NCBI GenBank assembly: GCA_946186495.1
Contig: CAMHNQ010000020.1
Span: 1-47,197 of the forward strand
Length of the DNA stretch: 47,197 nt
Reading direction: 5' to 3'
Origin: an uncultured Bacteroidales bacterium
GTDB taxonomy: Bacteria; Bacteroidota; Bacteroidia; Bacteroidales; WCHB1-69
Under the pieces are notes generated by a model that did not search any database, was not told the DNA's origin, and saw nothing but the letters and a program-made list of their open reading frames with translations. The translations under genes and the position numbers were made by a program. Of the stretch, positions 19,522 to 32,200 are shown piece by piece (positions within the stretch are counted from its first letter, which is position 1; the number at the start of each line of letters is the position of its first letter).

Positions 19522-19529
19522 CAAATATA
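19522..19529 (-). promoter_or_regulatory. Possible -7 box for the 6069-aa gene
   Basis: On the minus strand this reads TATATTTG, matching the Bacteroidota -7 consensus TAnnTTTG, about 100-140 nt upstream of the start. The usual -33 TTTG is not at the normal distance, so the call is weak. The surrounding DNA (19440-19600) is very AT-rich and has no gene. Confidence 0.3.
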
Positions 19530-19603
19530 CATAATTTTTCAAAAAAATATACTTATGTATATTTGTCGTTTTGGTGCTTTTTTTTGACAATTAGGCATAA
19601 AAT

Positions 19604-19633
19604 TGTAGAGACGGTGTGCACACCGTCTCTACA
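19604..19633. repeat. Perfect 30-nt palindrome between the giant genes
   Basis: TGTAGAGACGGTGTG is followed directly by its exact reverse complement. It lies 25 bp after the stop of the 4325-aa gene and could fold into a 3' hairpin of that transcript; the following minus-strand sequence has only a short T-run (ATTTTAT). The GTAG...CTAC ends resemble the 28-nt palindromes at 40070, 42611 and 46252, so it may be a REP-like repeat of a second sequence family. Confidence 0.7.
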
Positions 19634-19658
19634 GGGGGGGATACGAAATGGGCGACGT

Positions 19659-20280
19659 TTACGGCGCTACCTTGCGGATGCACCGCACTCCCTTCAAATC
19701 GCCTTTCGAGTATTGTTGGAAGAGACCGTCATTACAATAATATTGTAGCACCGCGCTGTTCACGGTGCCTGTGCTGGTCGTGCTTTCGGGTATCCAGAAA
19801 TGGGCGCCTGTGAGGAGGTCTTCGAAACGCTGTGACGTGCTGTTGAAGAGGCCGTTGGCGCGGGCGTTGAAGCCGCTGTTGGGCAGCGTGCCGCCGAATC
19901 CGGGCAGCCAGTAGCCGTCGCCGGCATCCTTCAGCAGGGTGGTGTTGTTGACGGTGTCGAAGAGCACGGAGAAGTCTTGGTGGTCGCCCACGGCCCAGCC
20001 GTCGGGACAGATGCCTTGCACGTAAGGCCGTCCGTTGTCACCGATAGAGTCGGCAGGAATGGCAGTGTCGTCGCCCTCGGGGACATTCATCGCGGAGTAC
20101 CAAGAGTAGAGGTAGCCGAACTTGTCGAGGTTTTCGGGGATCTCCTTGTAGGCGTGGCGGTTGGCAATCGGGTGGCCTTCCGCGTCGGTCTCGTTGCAAA
20201 GGTTCTCGGTCATCCAGCATTGGTAGCCGATACGTTTGGCGTCGTAGAAGTGGCCGTGGTAGGTGACACCCTCGCAAGGA
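19659..20280 (-). other. FISUMP domain, copy B
   Basis: C-terminal about 205 residues of the 4325-aa protein. Bases 19903-20280 match 1456-1833 of the other giant gene with only scattered differences (offset 18447). Identity ends sharply at the PCEG start of the domain; beyond it the genes differ. The last about 80 residues differ slightly more (WIPESTTSTGTVNSA against WMPETGTADGTAANA). Confidence 0.9.
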
Positions 20281-23200
20281 GAGTATTCCACCGTCACGGT
20301 CTGTTCGCAAGAGGTCATGACGTTGCCGAGGTCGTCGGCGAGGGTCCAGACGAGGGTGTGCGTGCCTGCCGTGATCGGGTTCAAACTGTTGAGGTTGCTG
20401 CTGATGACGATGTTGTCCACCATCGGATCCAAGGTGGCGCTGTCGGTGAACACCAGCATGGTGTCGGCGTTGCCCTCTTTCAGCACAAGGTGGAGGTCGG
20501 CGGGACATTCAAAGTTTTCGTCGATGTTGTCGATGTTCAGGGTGACATCGAAGTCGGGCGTGTAGTTGCCCAAACCGTGGTTGATGGCGAAGCCGCTCTT
20601 CACGGCGATGCCGTTCTCGATGAAGGCGTTGAAGCTGCCTTCAGTACACGTGTAGGTGCCCACCACGTGGCTCTCGGTGGTGATGGTGCCGGTGATGGTG
20701 TCGGTTTCAGCCAGACCGGTGATGTGCAGCTGGTCGGCGGTCACCACAAACGGATGTCCGTTATAGGCGCGCGCGGTGTCCAGCGACATCGAGAGGGTGG
20801 CCTTGTTGACCGTCAGCGTGCCGAATTCTTTCTTGAGACCCTTGTAATGCTCGGGATTGTCCAGCACGCAGGTGAACTCGTTGGCGATGTCGCCCGCGTT
20901 GGTGAGGGTGCTCTCAGGATTGGGGGTGATGACGAGCTTGTCGTGGAAGTGGACGCTGAAGATCAGTCCGTTGGAGCCTTCGTCGGCAGGAATGGTGTCG
21001 TTGCCGAGGGTGACCACATAGTTGTGGTTGGTGAGCGGGGTGCCGTCGTAGGCTTTAGAGGCGGAACCGGAGATAACCTTCACGGTGTCTTGCATCAAAC
21101 GGACGATGACGGTGGCCTCTGCTTGCTTCGGATAGCACACCGGGAACTGGTCGCTGATGGCAGTAAAGAGGAGCTTGTAGGTACCCGTATCGGCAGGCGT
21201 TCCGGAGACTTGCAGCAGCCCTTGGGATGTCCATTGAAGCTGCAAACCGGCATTCGCAAATGAGGTGGCCACGTTGTTGATGGTGAGGGCGGGGGAGGTT
21301 AGCTCGGAGTATTGGTTAGTGACGGTTACGGGAGTGATGGGATCCTCAAGGACAATCGTCTGGAGCTCGGGCGTGACGGAAATCTCCGGTAGAGGATTGA
21401 TGAAGATCACCTGCGTTTGCACGGAATCGTTGCCGCAAGCGTCGGTCACGGTCCAAGTTCTGATAATCCGGAGTTGTCCATTTGTCAGGAGTTCGGGTTC
21501 GCTGTCGGAATAGTCGATGCTGAGCTGCGCCTCGGAATGGCAGTCTTCGGAGACATTCGACACATTGCCCGTGACTGTCGGGTCGATGTTGTACGAGCCG
21601 TCAGTATTGGGACAGATGGTGGCAGCCGCCGGCACGGTAAAGCTCGGCTTGCGGTGGTTGCCGCCGCTGACACTCATAGTGGGGGCGGTGGCCAACGCGT
21701 TTCCACAGCCGTCCATCACGGTGTAGGTGCGGGTAATGGTCCACTCGCAGTCGTTGCCCGTAGTGTCGTCGTCAAAAGTGACGGTGACGATGCCGGAACA
21801 ATCCTCATACAATGTTTCAATATAAGATTCGTCTTTCAGACCGCTCTTGTCGGCACTCTGGAGACAGTTGTTCTGCCCCGTGATGTTGTCGGGCCAATTG
21901 CCGGTCAACACAGGTGCTGTTTGGTCGCTGCCGCTGACACTCATGGTCGGGGCGGGAGTCAAGGTGTTCTGACAGCCATCCACGACGGTGTAGGTGCGGG
22001 TGATGGTCCAACCGCAGTCGTTGCCCGTGGTGTCGTCGTCAAAGGTGACGGTGACGATGCCGGAACAGTCCTCAAACAGCCCTTGGATATAAGCTTCGTC
22101 TTTCAGAACACTATTGTCGGCATTTGCGAGACAGTTGTTCTGCTCCGTGATGTTGTCGGGCCAACTGCCGGTCAACATAGGTGCGGTCCGGTCGCCGCCG
22201 CTGACACTCATAGTCGGAAGCGCCTCGTCGGCAGTGTGGTAAATATTGCCACAAGCGTCCGTCACCGTGTAGGTCTTCGTGACGGTCCACTCGCAGTGGT
22301 TGCCAGTGGTCGTCAAGCTGCTGTCCACGGTGAAGTTTCCGCATTCGGAGAAGAGGGCTTTGACTTGTGCGTTGGTGTAGAGCAGGTTCTGCAGAGTGTC
22401 GTTAAAACAGCTGTTCACATTTTCAATATCATTGGGCCAAGTGCCGGTCAATGCAGGTGCGGTATGGTCGCCGCCGCTGACGCTCATGCTGGGCAGTGTG
22501 TTATCGAGGGTGTGGTAAATGTTGCCACAAGCATCTTTCACGGTGTAAGTCTTGGTGATGGTCCATAAACAGTTGTTGCCGGAGATGTTCAAGGTGCTAT
22601 CCACGGTGAAGTTTCCGCATTCGGAGAAGAGGGCTTTGACTTGTGTGTTGGTGTAGAGCAGGTTCTGCAGGGTGTCATCAAAGCAGCTGTTCACATTTTC
22701 AATATCATTGGGCCAGGTGCCGGTCAAGGCAGGTGCTGTACTGTCGCCGCCGCTGACGCTCATCGTTTTCGTCGTCGAAGCGCAACCGCCGGTAATCGAG
22801 ATGTCGTAGATGCGGATCCACGTCCATTCGCAATCGCTGGTCGCAGTGGCGTTGTCCTGCTCGGTCACGGTGATTTCACTGGCATTCGTGACGGGGTTGC
22901 AGTTCGCAAAGAGTGTCTGGATCTCGCTGGCGTCTTTCAGACCAATCGTGTCCGCGTTGCCGAAACAGGTGTTCTGATTCGGGAGGTTTGCAGGCCAATT
23001 GGCGGGTTCCACGATATTGCGGCAGAGGATGGTGAACAGTGCCGTGTCGTAGGTAACGGCATAGTTGCCCTGGGCGATGGCACCGGTGGGCGTGATGATG
23101 TATTGACCGACTGTGTCGCCGGTTTCGCGGGAGATGGTGTAGTTCGGGATGAAATCGTCGTTTTCGAGTACGCCCGTGATTGTGACAGTGAGCGGCGGAT

Positions 23201-26200
23201 CGGCCTCGCCATAGACCTTGCTCTTCGCGTCTGCGTTGACAAGGACGGATACCGGGGTGATGGTCAGCGTGCCGGTCGAATCTGTGTCAATATTGGTGAA
23301 ATAGGCGGTCACGTCATTGTTGTTCGCGTCGAAGATATGGAACGAGGTCACCGCATTCACGGCCTTCTCGCCCACGCCAGGAACTACATTCGTCACCGTG
23401 CCGTCGGCGGTGGCAGTCCATGTGAGGCCTTCGGGAACGCCCGTCACGGTGAAGTCGTCGTGCTCATTCTTCGTCAGCGGCAAACCGTCGTAAACCTTGC
23501 TTGCGCTGCCAGGGATAACCTTGATGAGGGTGTCATTTACCGTTACCGTCAGCGTCCCGTCGTGGTAGTCAATCCAATAGCTGGAGGTCTTGTCGATGGT
23601 GGTGTCGTTCGGGGCGGTGATTCTTGCATTGTCGATGTAGTTTGTGCATGAACCCACATTGGTCTGGCTGCCGCTGAAGGACAAGCGTGAAATAACGTCT
23701 TCATGGACGAGGGCAGGTTTGTCATTGGCCGTCGTACAGGTGTAGTTGTTCGAGGTCAGCGGGGTGCCGTCGTACTTCTTGGTGGCGTCGGTGGCGGTGA
23801 TGACGATGGGTCTCCGTTCCACATTGATGCTAAAGGTGCTGTCAACAGAGCTGCAGCCCCATCCCTGGTGGCTGTTGGCCGTAACGAGAAACGTGGCGTT
23901 GACGGCGAATTCAGGATCGCCATACACTCTGTCATATTCATTATTATTCTGGTCTTTTTTATGTTCTACAGAGCATCCGAGCGAGTCCAATCCGATGCCG
24001 GACAAACCCGTTATGGAAAGGTCGGAGTACTGATGATATATCCACACATTCGTGATGGCATCGCCGTAGATGATGCTTTGTTCGCGGTTGGTGATTCGAG
24101 TGATTTTCGGCAAAGGACGAACGTGGATGGAGATCGAATCGTAGGTGGTGTTGCCACAGGAGTCGGTCACGGTCCAGAGTTGCTTGTAGTGTCGCACCCC
24201 ATTGTCAGATTCGCCCTGAGTTATTCTATACCCCCGAGGATGTTGAATGTTAAAGCGGGAAGTATCTATTGAGCTTTGGACACTGAAACTCTCCTGCAGT
24301 TTCGTGCAGTTGTCGTGCAGATTCGTAACCGTTATTTCGTCTGCGACACGGGTGACGGTGTTTTCGTAGTTGCCGTCAGGGTCAACGCACAGGGTCGTGT
24401 CATGGGGGACGATATCGAAGGTAGGCCCTATCGTGTCTTGGATGAACTGCGCATGATAGATGGTCGTCGAGTTGCCGTAGGCATCGGCCACCACGTAGGC
24501 GATGATCACCGTATAGTCGCAGTGTTCGCCGGTTTTCAGCGTTTTCGACGAACTCACCAGGCGGACATCCTCGCCAGAGCAGGCGTCGCTGATACCGAAG
24601 ATAGTCGTCAATTCCTCTATGTCATGGATAGTACGGATGCTGTCGCAGAGGCACTGGGCAGAATCGGCCCATAGGGTGTTGTTTTTAACCTCGGGGTTGC
24701 TAGCCACAGGGGGCGTCTGGTCGCGGCCGGAGACCTCGATGGTATCGTAAATGGTATGGCCGCAGGCATCCGTCACCACATACGAACGGCGGATCGTCCA
24801 TCCGTAGTGGTCGTCGCCGGTGTTGGTGTCCTTGTGGGTGATGGTCATTTGGCTGCAGTCGTAGAAGAGATCCGTGTCTTGGGGGAAAAAATGGTCTATG
24901 TCGAAACTGGCCAAGCAGGCATCCTGATATAATGTGCCGTATTTCCAAAGATCGTTGATAGAGCGCACAGGAGCCGACTGGTCGCCGCCGCTCACGTAAA
25001 TGACTCTGCTTGTCGAATCGCAAAAGTTGGGGTTGGAAATCTTGACGGTATAGGTGCGTACCCACTTCCAATCGCAGTCGTTAGCCAATATCGTCGAATC
25101 CTTTGCGAGCACTTGGAAGGCATCGGGTTGCAACGTGTCGTTGTTGGCCAGTATCAGTTGCTTGATTATCAGTTTTTTGATACTGTCGATAGAAGGCAGC
25201 GCGTTGGTGTTGGATGGGGAATAGCATTCGTTCCAGTTCTCGATGTCGTCGGGCCAATTGGCAGTGTCAATTTTGTTCAAGAGATCGCGGCAGGAGATGG
25301 TGAGATCCCCCGAGTCGATGGTCACCGTATAGTTTTCGTTTAGCTCGGCGGTCAGTATGTCGGGGTGGTTACCCACGGTTTCTATGTTGGAACTCCTGAA
25401 ATAGTGGATTACGAGGCTATCGCTGTTGACAAGTCCTTTGACGGTACCGGAGAAAACGGGGTCTTCATCTCCGTAGGTTTTGCTAGTGTCATTGACGGTG
25501 ATGGTGGCAAGGCGCGGGGTGATGGAGAGAGTGCCGAAAATCGTATCGACATCGTAGTGGCAGCTGTGGTCGATGCCGTTGGAGATGCTGTAGGTGAATT
25601 TGTTCTCGTATGTTCCGGCATTGACGGCGTTACTGTCGAACGTGACGCGCAGGGTGTCGCCGTTGGCGAGGATGGCGAAGCTGTCGGCGAGAAGGGTATC
25701 GGGTTCGAAGCCCTCCTCGGTCACCACATAGCGGTTGCCCGTGAGCGCTGTGCCGTCGTAGGTTTTGCTTGCGTCACAACTCTTGATGGTCAATTCTACC
25801 GTGTTAGATGAGGACAATTGTTGCGGACTTGTTTGTTCACAGGTCGGGAAAAGCGAATCGGTCACGGTCACTGAATAATAGCCGGCTGTTATGTTCGTGA
25901 GGGCAGGTGTGTTGCTGATGGTGTCTCCCGTGAGGGAATTTGTCCACAAGTAGCGGAATCCGTTGCCAGGCCCCCCTGTCACCGATGCAAGCACTGCGCC
26001 GTCAGGGATCGTCTTGCAAGTGCTATTGATAAGTGTTGAGGTGATTGTGACAGGAGTGATGGTAAGGTCCAAGGCCTGTTTATTAGCGCAAGTATCACAG
26101 GTGTAGAATCCAGTTTCGTAATAATACTTATTGTTCTTGTTCCACTTGTAGCTGTTGCCGCATGTGTGCACGGTCTCCACCGTGGCCTCTTTTGCGGCTA

Positions 26201-29200
26201 CCACAATCGGCACCAGGCGTTCGAAGCCATAGCCGGGATGGCTCACTTTCAACGTATCCACACCGCAACCGAGCAGCGTAATGCTGTCTTTGTCGGCCAG
26301 ATGTATAGTGTCCACTGTTTTTGTTGCTGTCCCGTATCGCGACCACTCAACATGGCTGTAAGGAGCATTCCCCGTGACGCCGCAGAAAGGCTGCACGACT
26401 TTGTCCACCGGCATATTGCCCGGGAGCAACAACGGCTTCACCGAAATACGGAAATAGGTGCTGTCTTTTTTAGTCGTTTTGAGAGTGGGATATTCATTGT
26501 CGTGGTACGACCAGTAGTCCGTGCCGAAGACATTTTGGAGGGCGGTGCCCGTCATCTTGAGCGTGTTGTAGCCCGAGGCGTTGTTGTCCTGCACCGTACA
26601 CATTTGGCGGTCGTAAAAGCAATTGTATATTAGGTTTTGTAAATTGAGACTTCCACATACGGCTCCTTTGTTGTTGCCGGTGGCGGACACATGGCCGGCG
26701 TTGTAGCAGTGGTGGAGGTTGTCGCCATCGAGCTGGCCGCAGAGGCCGCCCACAAAGTCTTTGCCATCGACGATGCCGCTGTTGTAGCAATGTTTCACCT
26801 CGGAGGAGGTGTAGCCGGCGATGCCGCCCACGTGGCTGGTGTCGCCCGTGGCTCTGACCATGCCGTAGTTGTAGCAGCGGCTCACGTTGCCGCCATAAAG
26901 ATCATATTTCATTGTGTCATAGCAGTTGTCGTTCTTGCACGATGCGAAGTCGCCCACAATGCCGCTCACGTATTGCTCGCCAACGATGTTGTTGCCGTTG
27001 AAGCAGTCCTGGATTTCCGAATAGCTGGCCATGCCGACCAGACCGCCGACATATTTCTCACCTTCCACCTTCTCGCGATAGGAATAGCAGTTCGAGATGG
27101 TGCCGTTGCAGTAGCCTGCAATAACGCCTACATAGTTGCGGCCGATGACGCTGCATTGAGTGAAATTGACGTTCTTGACGGTACCTTGCATATAGCCGAA
27201 GAATCCCTGGTAGTCAGTTGATTCGTTGTAGATACCGAAATTGATGGTATGGTCTTGACCGTCGAAGGTGCCGCGGAAAGGATGTTCGGGTGTACCGATG
27301 GGAATCCATCCATTATACAAGTTGAGGTCCCAATCCAGCACGATGACTATGCCTTCGTAGCTGTTGCTGCCATTGTTGACATTGTCGCGGATTAGTCTGA
27401 GCTCTTCCAGATTCTGTATTCTTATTATTGTATCGTATGGCAGAATCATCACGCTGGAGCAGCCTTCAAGCATCGTGGTGTCTTCGGCATAGCCGCAGAC
27501 ACCGCCGCCCATGGCGGAGAAGTGTATGGTGTCTGCATAGTTGTGGCAGTCGCTACATCTGTTTCCCGTGGAACTTTTCAAATAGCCTACCAATCCACCC
27601 ACCTGGGCGATGCCTCTCACAAGGCCGTTGTTAGAGCTCTCTTCGAACCAGGCGTCTTTTAGGATAAGGCCGGCCAAACCACCCACTTGGTTGAAACCGC
27701 TGACATCACCGTGGTTTATGCAAAGGAATAAGTTACTCTCCCCCATCAAGGCACCCGCAATGCCGCCCACATAGCTTGAGTCGGCTGCGACAGTGCCACT
27801 GTTGTCGCAATCGAAGAGGCTGGATTCTCCCACCACGGCACCCGCTATGCCGCCGGCATAGTAGCCCGAGTTATATTCGAAGTCTATGAGAGAACGTACC
27901 TCGCCCTGATTTCTGCCTACGCACAGTTGGGCGCCACTCATAAGCCCCACAATGCCGCCCACATAGTCGTTGCCCGTCACCGAAGCGTTGTTTCCACAGG
28001 CATTACAGAGACTCTCGCCTCCTTCGCCGCAGAAGCGACCGCAGATACCGCCCACGGTGTCGGCGACAGCCAAAATGCGGCTGTTTTCCATGGTGGAGCA
28101 TCGGTCGAGTTGGATGATGCGTCCTTGGCAGGAACCCACAATGCCGCCGATATTCATTATCTTTTTGGTGCTATCATTGTCCCCATGAGTGTAGGCGTTG
28201 ATTATGGTCGAATCGCTGTTGCAATCACTAATGACAGAAGGAATATGGGCGTAGCTTTGTTCGTCAGTGTCTTTGTCGGGATCGTAGCCGCTGAGACCGC
28301 AGATGCCGCCGATAAACTTGTGCGGCAGATTCATTTTGAGGGTGATCTGGCTGTTTCTTATGGTGCCAAACTGCAGCTGTCCATGGAAGTTCTTTCCGCA
28401 GATGCCACCCACACTCTGCAGTGCTCCTTGTCCCTGACGAGGATCGTTTATGGAGAGATGCTCGGCTATACAGCGGCTGACAACGCCACGGTCGTTGAGT
28501 GCGCAAACACCACCGATGTTGGAAATGGATGCAAGGCTTGACGAATCCGGGGCTATCTCACTGTTTTTCACCTGGCAGCTGTCGATGGTGCCGCCTTCGT
28601 TCTTGGCGCAAAGCAAGGCATGGTCGTGTCTTTCAAAGGCCTCGCCGTATTTGATGGTCAAGGTGCAGGAGTCGATTTCGCAATGGTAAAGGGTGCCTCC
28701 TTTGTTCACACTGCAGAGGAACGCGCTGCTGTTGCCCAACGTGGTGTCGCTTTGCGCGATGCGCAGGTTCTTCACCGTGCCGCCATCCACTGTGCCGAAC
28801 AAGCCTTGGTGATGGTCGCAGAAATCCGTGGGATGAAAGTTGTCATACCGCTGGAACGTCAGATGTCTGATGGTGTGGCCGCAGCCGTCGAATGTTCCCT
28901 TGAAGGGGTTGCCTTTATAAAGGGCGCAACAGTCGTCGGCGAATCCTCCGACGGGAATCCATCCTCTGACATGCCCCTCTTCCTTAATATCATTGATGTC
29001 GATGTCGGTGATGAGCTTGAAGAAGCGTTCGTTGCCACCGTCGTCAATGGCGACGAAGTCGGTAGAGTCGGCATTGGCAGGAATGGCTGTGTGGAAAGTG
29101 CTGTCGCTGTAGTTGTAGTAGCCACCTTCGTTGATGACCATCCGCATGGTGTCGAACTGCGCGGCGTTTTTGATGACGAGGGCGTGTTTCTCGTCCATGT

Positions 29201-32200
29201 TGAACTTAAGCGTGACGAAACGGTAGGGGACGCTGTCGATGGTGGCGGCAAGTTCGATCACCCCCATGTCGCGATCCGTGGCGGTGACATGGCAACTGTC
29301 AACTGTTACACAGCCTTGGAGCTTTGTCCAGAAGTGATGTTCATCGCAGCCACGGAGGGGAATGCTGTCGTGGGCGGACATCCAGTTTTGGCCGGAACCC
29401 AGCACGACCGGCATGACGGAAACGCGAGATAGTTGGGCCCGTAGAGACGCAGCGTGCTGTGTCTCCACATCAGCGGATATTGCAAGCTGGGGATATAGTC
29501 CCGGGGTGAAGATCCAGTTTGCGGTGTCTCCCAACGAACTTTGAAGGGCAGAGCCCAGCATGCCGGTGGTCTCAAGACCAAGGGATCGTCCGGGAGCATC
29601 TTGTCCATTCTCGCCACCCAGGGGGGACATCTGCTTGTCGTAATAGCAATGTAGGGTATAGGCATTTTCAGTGCCCGCAATGCTGCCGAGATATTTGCCC
29701 CTGCCGGTTACCGTGTTGGTCATGTAGCAGTATCGCGGGGCACCATAGCCGACGATGCCACCGACTGGACTGCGGTCACTGCCATCGACGGTTCCGGCAT
29801 TATAGCAGTACATGATGGTGCTGTCACATCCGTTCTTTCCCACCACGCCGCCGACGAAGTAGTCTATAGCTTGGGGAGCCTCTGCGATGGTGACGCGGCC
29901 GGTGTTGAAGCAGCGCAGGGCACTGGTCATATCGCCGCCGATGCCGCCGATGTAGCCGCATTCGCTGCCGCCGGAGATGTCGCCCGCATTGGCGCAGTCG
30001 ATCACCACGCCGCCGTGACCGATAATGCCGCCGACACTATGGGAGGCGATGTTGGCGCCGCGGCCGACATGGGTGATGATGTCCGCATAGTTGACGCAGT
30101 TGCGGATGGTGTCGCGACAAATGAAGAAGTTGAAGTCTTGACCGCGAGTGGTCAGCGACGCGCCTGCCAGGCCGGCGGTGCCGCTGATGGCGTAGTTGTT
30201 GCTGGATCTGGAGGTCTCGATATGCCCCTTGACAATGCAGTTTTCGATGGTGGCGCCGTTCATCAGGGCGCAGACGGCTCCCGCCACTATGGTGGTGGAA
30301 TCCGCATGAAGGTTGGTGAAGGTCAGGTCGCGCACCTCGCCGCTCAGCATTCCGAAAAGACCGCCGACATTGGCATTCTTGTAGATATAAGGAGTGGCAT
30401 CATCGAGACTGAGATTGTCGATGGTATGGCCGCCGCCGAGGAAATGACCTGCGAAGCGGCTGCCGCTGAAGACCGAGCCGATGGGCACCCAAGGACTCTC
30501 GCTTTGCATGTCGAGGTCGGTGGTCAGCTTGAAGGTGACCCCATCCGCGTAGCGAGGCAGTTCGTAGCTTTTGTAGGGGAAGGCTTTGCCGGTGTTGACA
30601 CCGTCGCGCAGTGTCTTCAGGTCGTCGAGGTTATCGACGGTGAGGGTGTCGTGGGGCATGGCCACGCTGCGAAGCAAGGTGACGGTCTTGATGGTGTCGC
30701 CGTTCAGGGTAGCCGCCACGGTGACGAAATCGCCGCACAAGGGCTGCAATGCCAATGCCGGTTGGATGGCGTTGTTGGAGCACGCTGTGTTGGCAAGCGT
30801 CGGGTCATCGAACAGGCAGTTGCCCTCGGGGGCTATCCACACCACGCCGCTGTCGCAGCCGGTCAGCCTGATGCCGTTTTTCACATGGTGGATGTCGGTG
30901 ACGTTGTCGGCCAGGATGATGGGGGTGCAGGCCACTTTGGCGATGTCGCGGGCCCAATCGCAGGTGTCGGTCCACTTGAGTCGCGGGTAACGGCCCTTCT
31001 CGTAAATCCAGTCTTCGCCGAGCTGTCCAGAAAAGGACTCGCCGATGATTTTCGAGGTGGGGTAGAGGTTGCCGTCCTGTCCATCGACAGACATCTGGGC
31101 GTCGGAGAAACAATCTCCGATGATTATTCTGGCGATGTTGTGCGGGGAGAAAGTGTATTTGGGGTTGCGGTCATAGACGCATGCAGCATTGAGACAGGAA
31201 TCCGCCGTGTCGCGAGCCACGCCCGCCGCGCGGCCGTTTCTCTCCTCGTAGTTGTAGATTTCGCCCACGTTGAAGCAGTGCTCGGCGTTGCTGCCCACGC
31301 CGGCCACCCCCTGGTCGCCCCAGATGTTGAACTTCGGGTGCGGGTGCTTCGTCAATGTGACATTGCCGGTGTTGAAGCAGTAACGCGTCGGGGTCTTGCA
31401 GGGCGCCACCACACCGCCGAGGGAGAAGACATTGAGACTGGAGTCGGCATCGGCGTGTTCGGACGGATTGTCAGAATTCAACACGCACTCGCCGGTGATA
31501 TTGCCGGTGTTGAAACAGTAGTCGATGGCGCATCGTGTGCTGTTGCTGATACCGGCTTCGTCGTTGAAAAAGCCGGCCACGCCGCCAAGGTATCCGCAGT
31601 GGGCGGTGATGTCGCCCCTGTTGTAGCAGTAGGTGATCTCAGACGGATAGTTGGGCAAAAGGCCTCTGCCGACCACACCGGCGAAGCAGAGCTCGTCGTT
31701 TTGGAACTTGGGCCTGTAGGTGGAAGTGATGTCGCCGGTGTTGAAGCAACGGGTCACCACGTAGTGCCGCGCGTTGATGACCGCCACCACGCCGGCCACG
31801 GAGTTCTGGTCGTTTGCGTTCGATTGTTGGTATGTGGAGGTGATATGGCAACGGTTGGAACAGTTGGAAATCGTGATACTGTCAGCTTTGAAATAATCGG
31901 ACAACTGACCTACCCAACCTATCAGGGCACCACAATCTTTGCCGTTGAACACCAAGTCGTTGCCCGTGACGTGACAGTTGTCGATGGTGCCGCCCATCAC
32001 GTAGGTGGCTAATGCCCCGCCGTCGTTAAAAGTGCCGTTGAACACGGGATTTTCGATGGTAAGGTCAGAAATATGGCCTTTGGAGTGGCAAAAGAGTGCC
32101 GGATTGGCGGCCGTAAGCGTCAGATGCTTGATCTTGTGTCCACCGCCTAAGTAAGTGCCTTCGAATCCTTTGTTTTGCATGCCAATAGGAATGTTCCAAT

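Noticed and set aside
30805-31113. Short minus-strand frames inside the GLUG region
   Set aside because: Out-of-frame shadows of the 4325-aa gene.
19977-32012. Long plus-strand frames (428, 383 and 713 aa) opposite the 4325-aa gene
   Set aside because: Low-complexity G/V/A/H-rich translations caused by codon use of the sense strand; no domain recognised.
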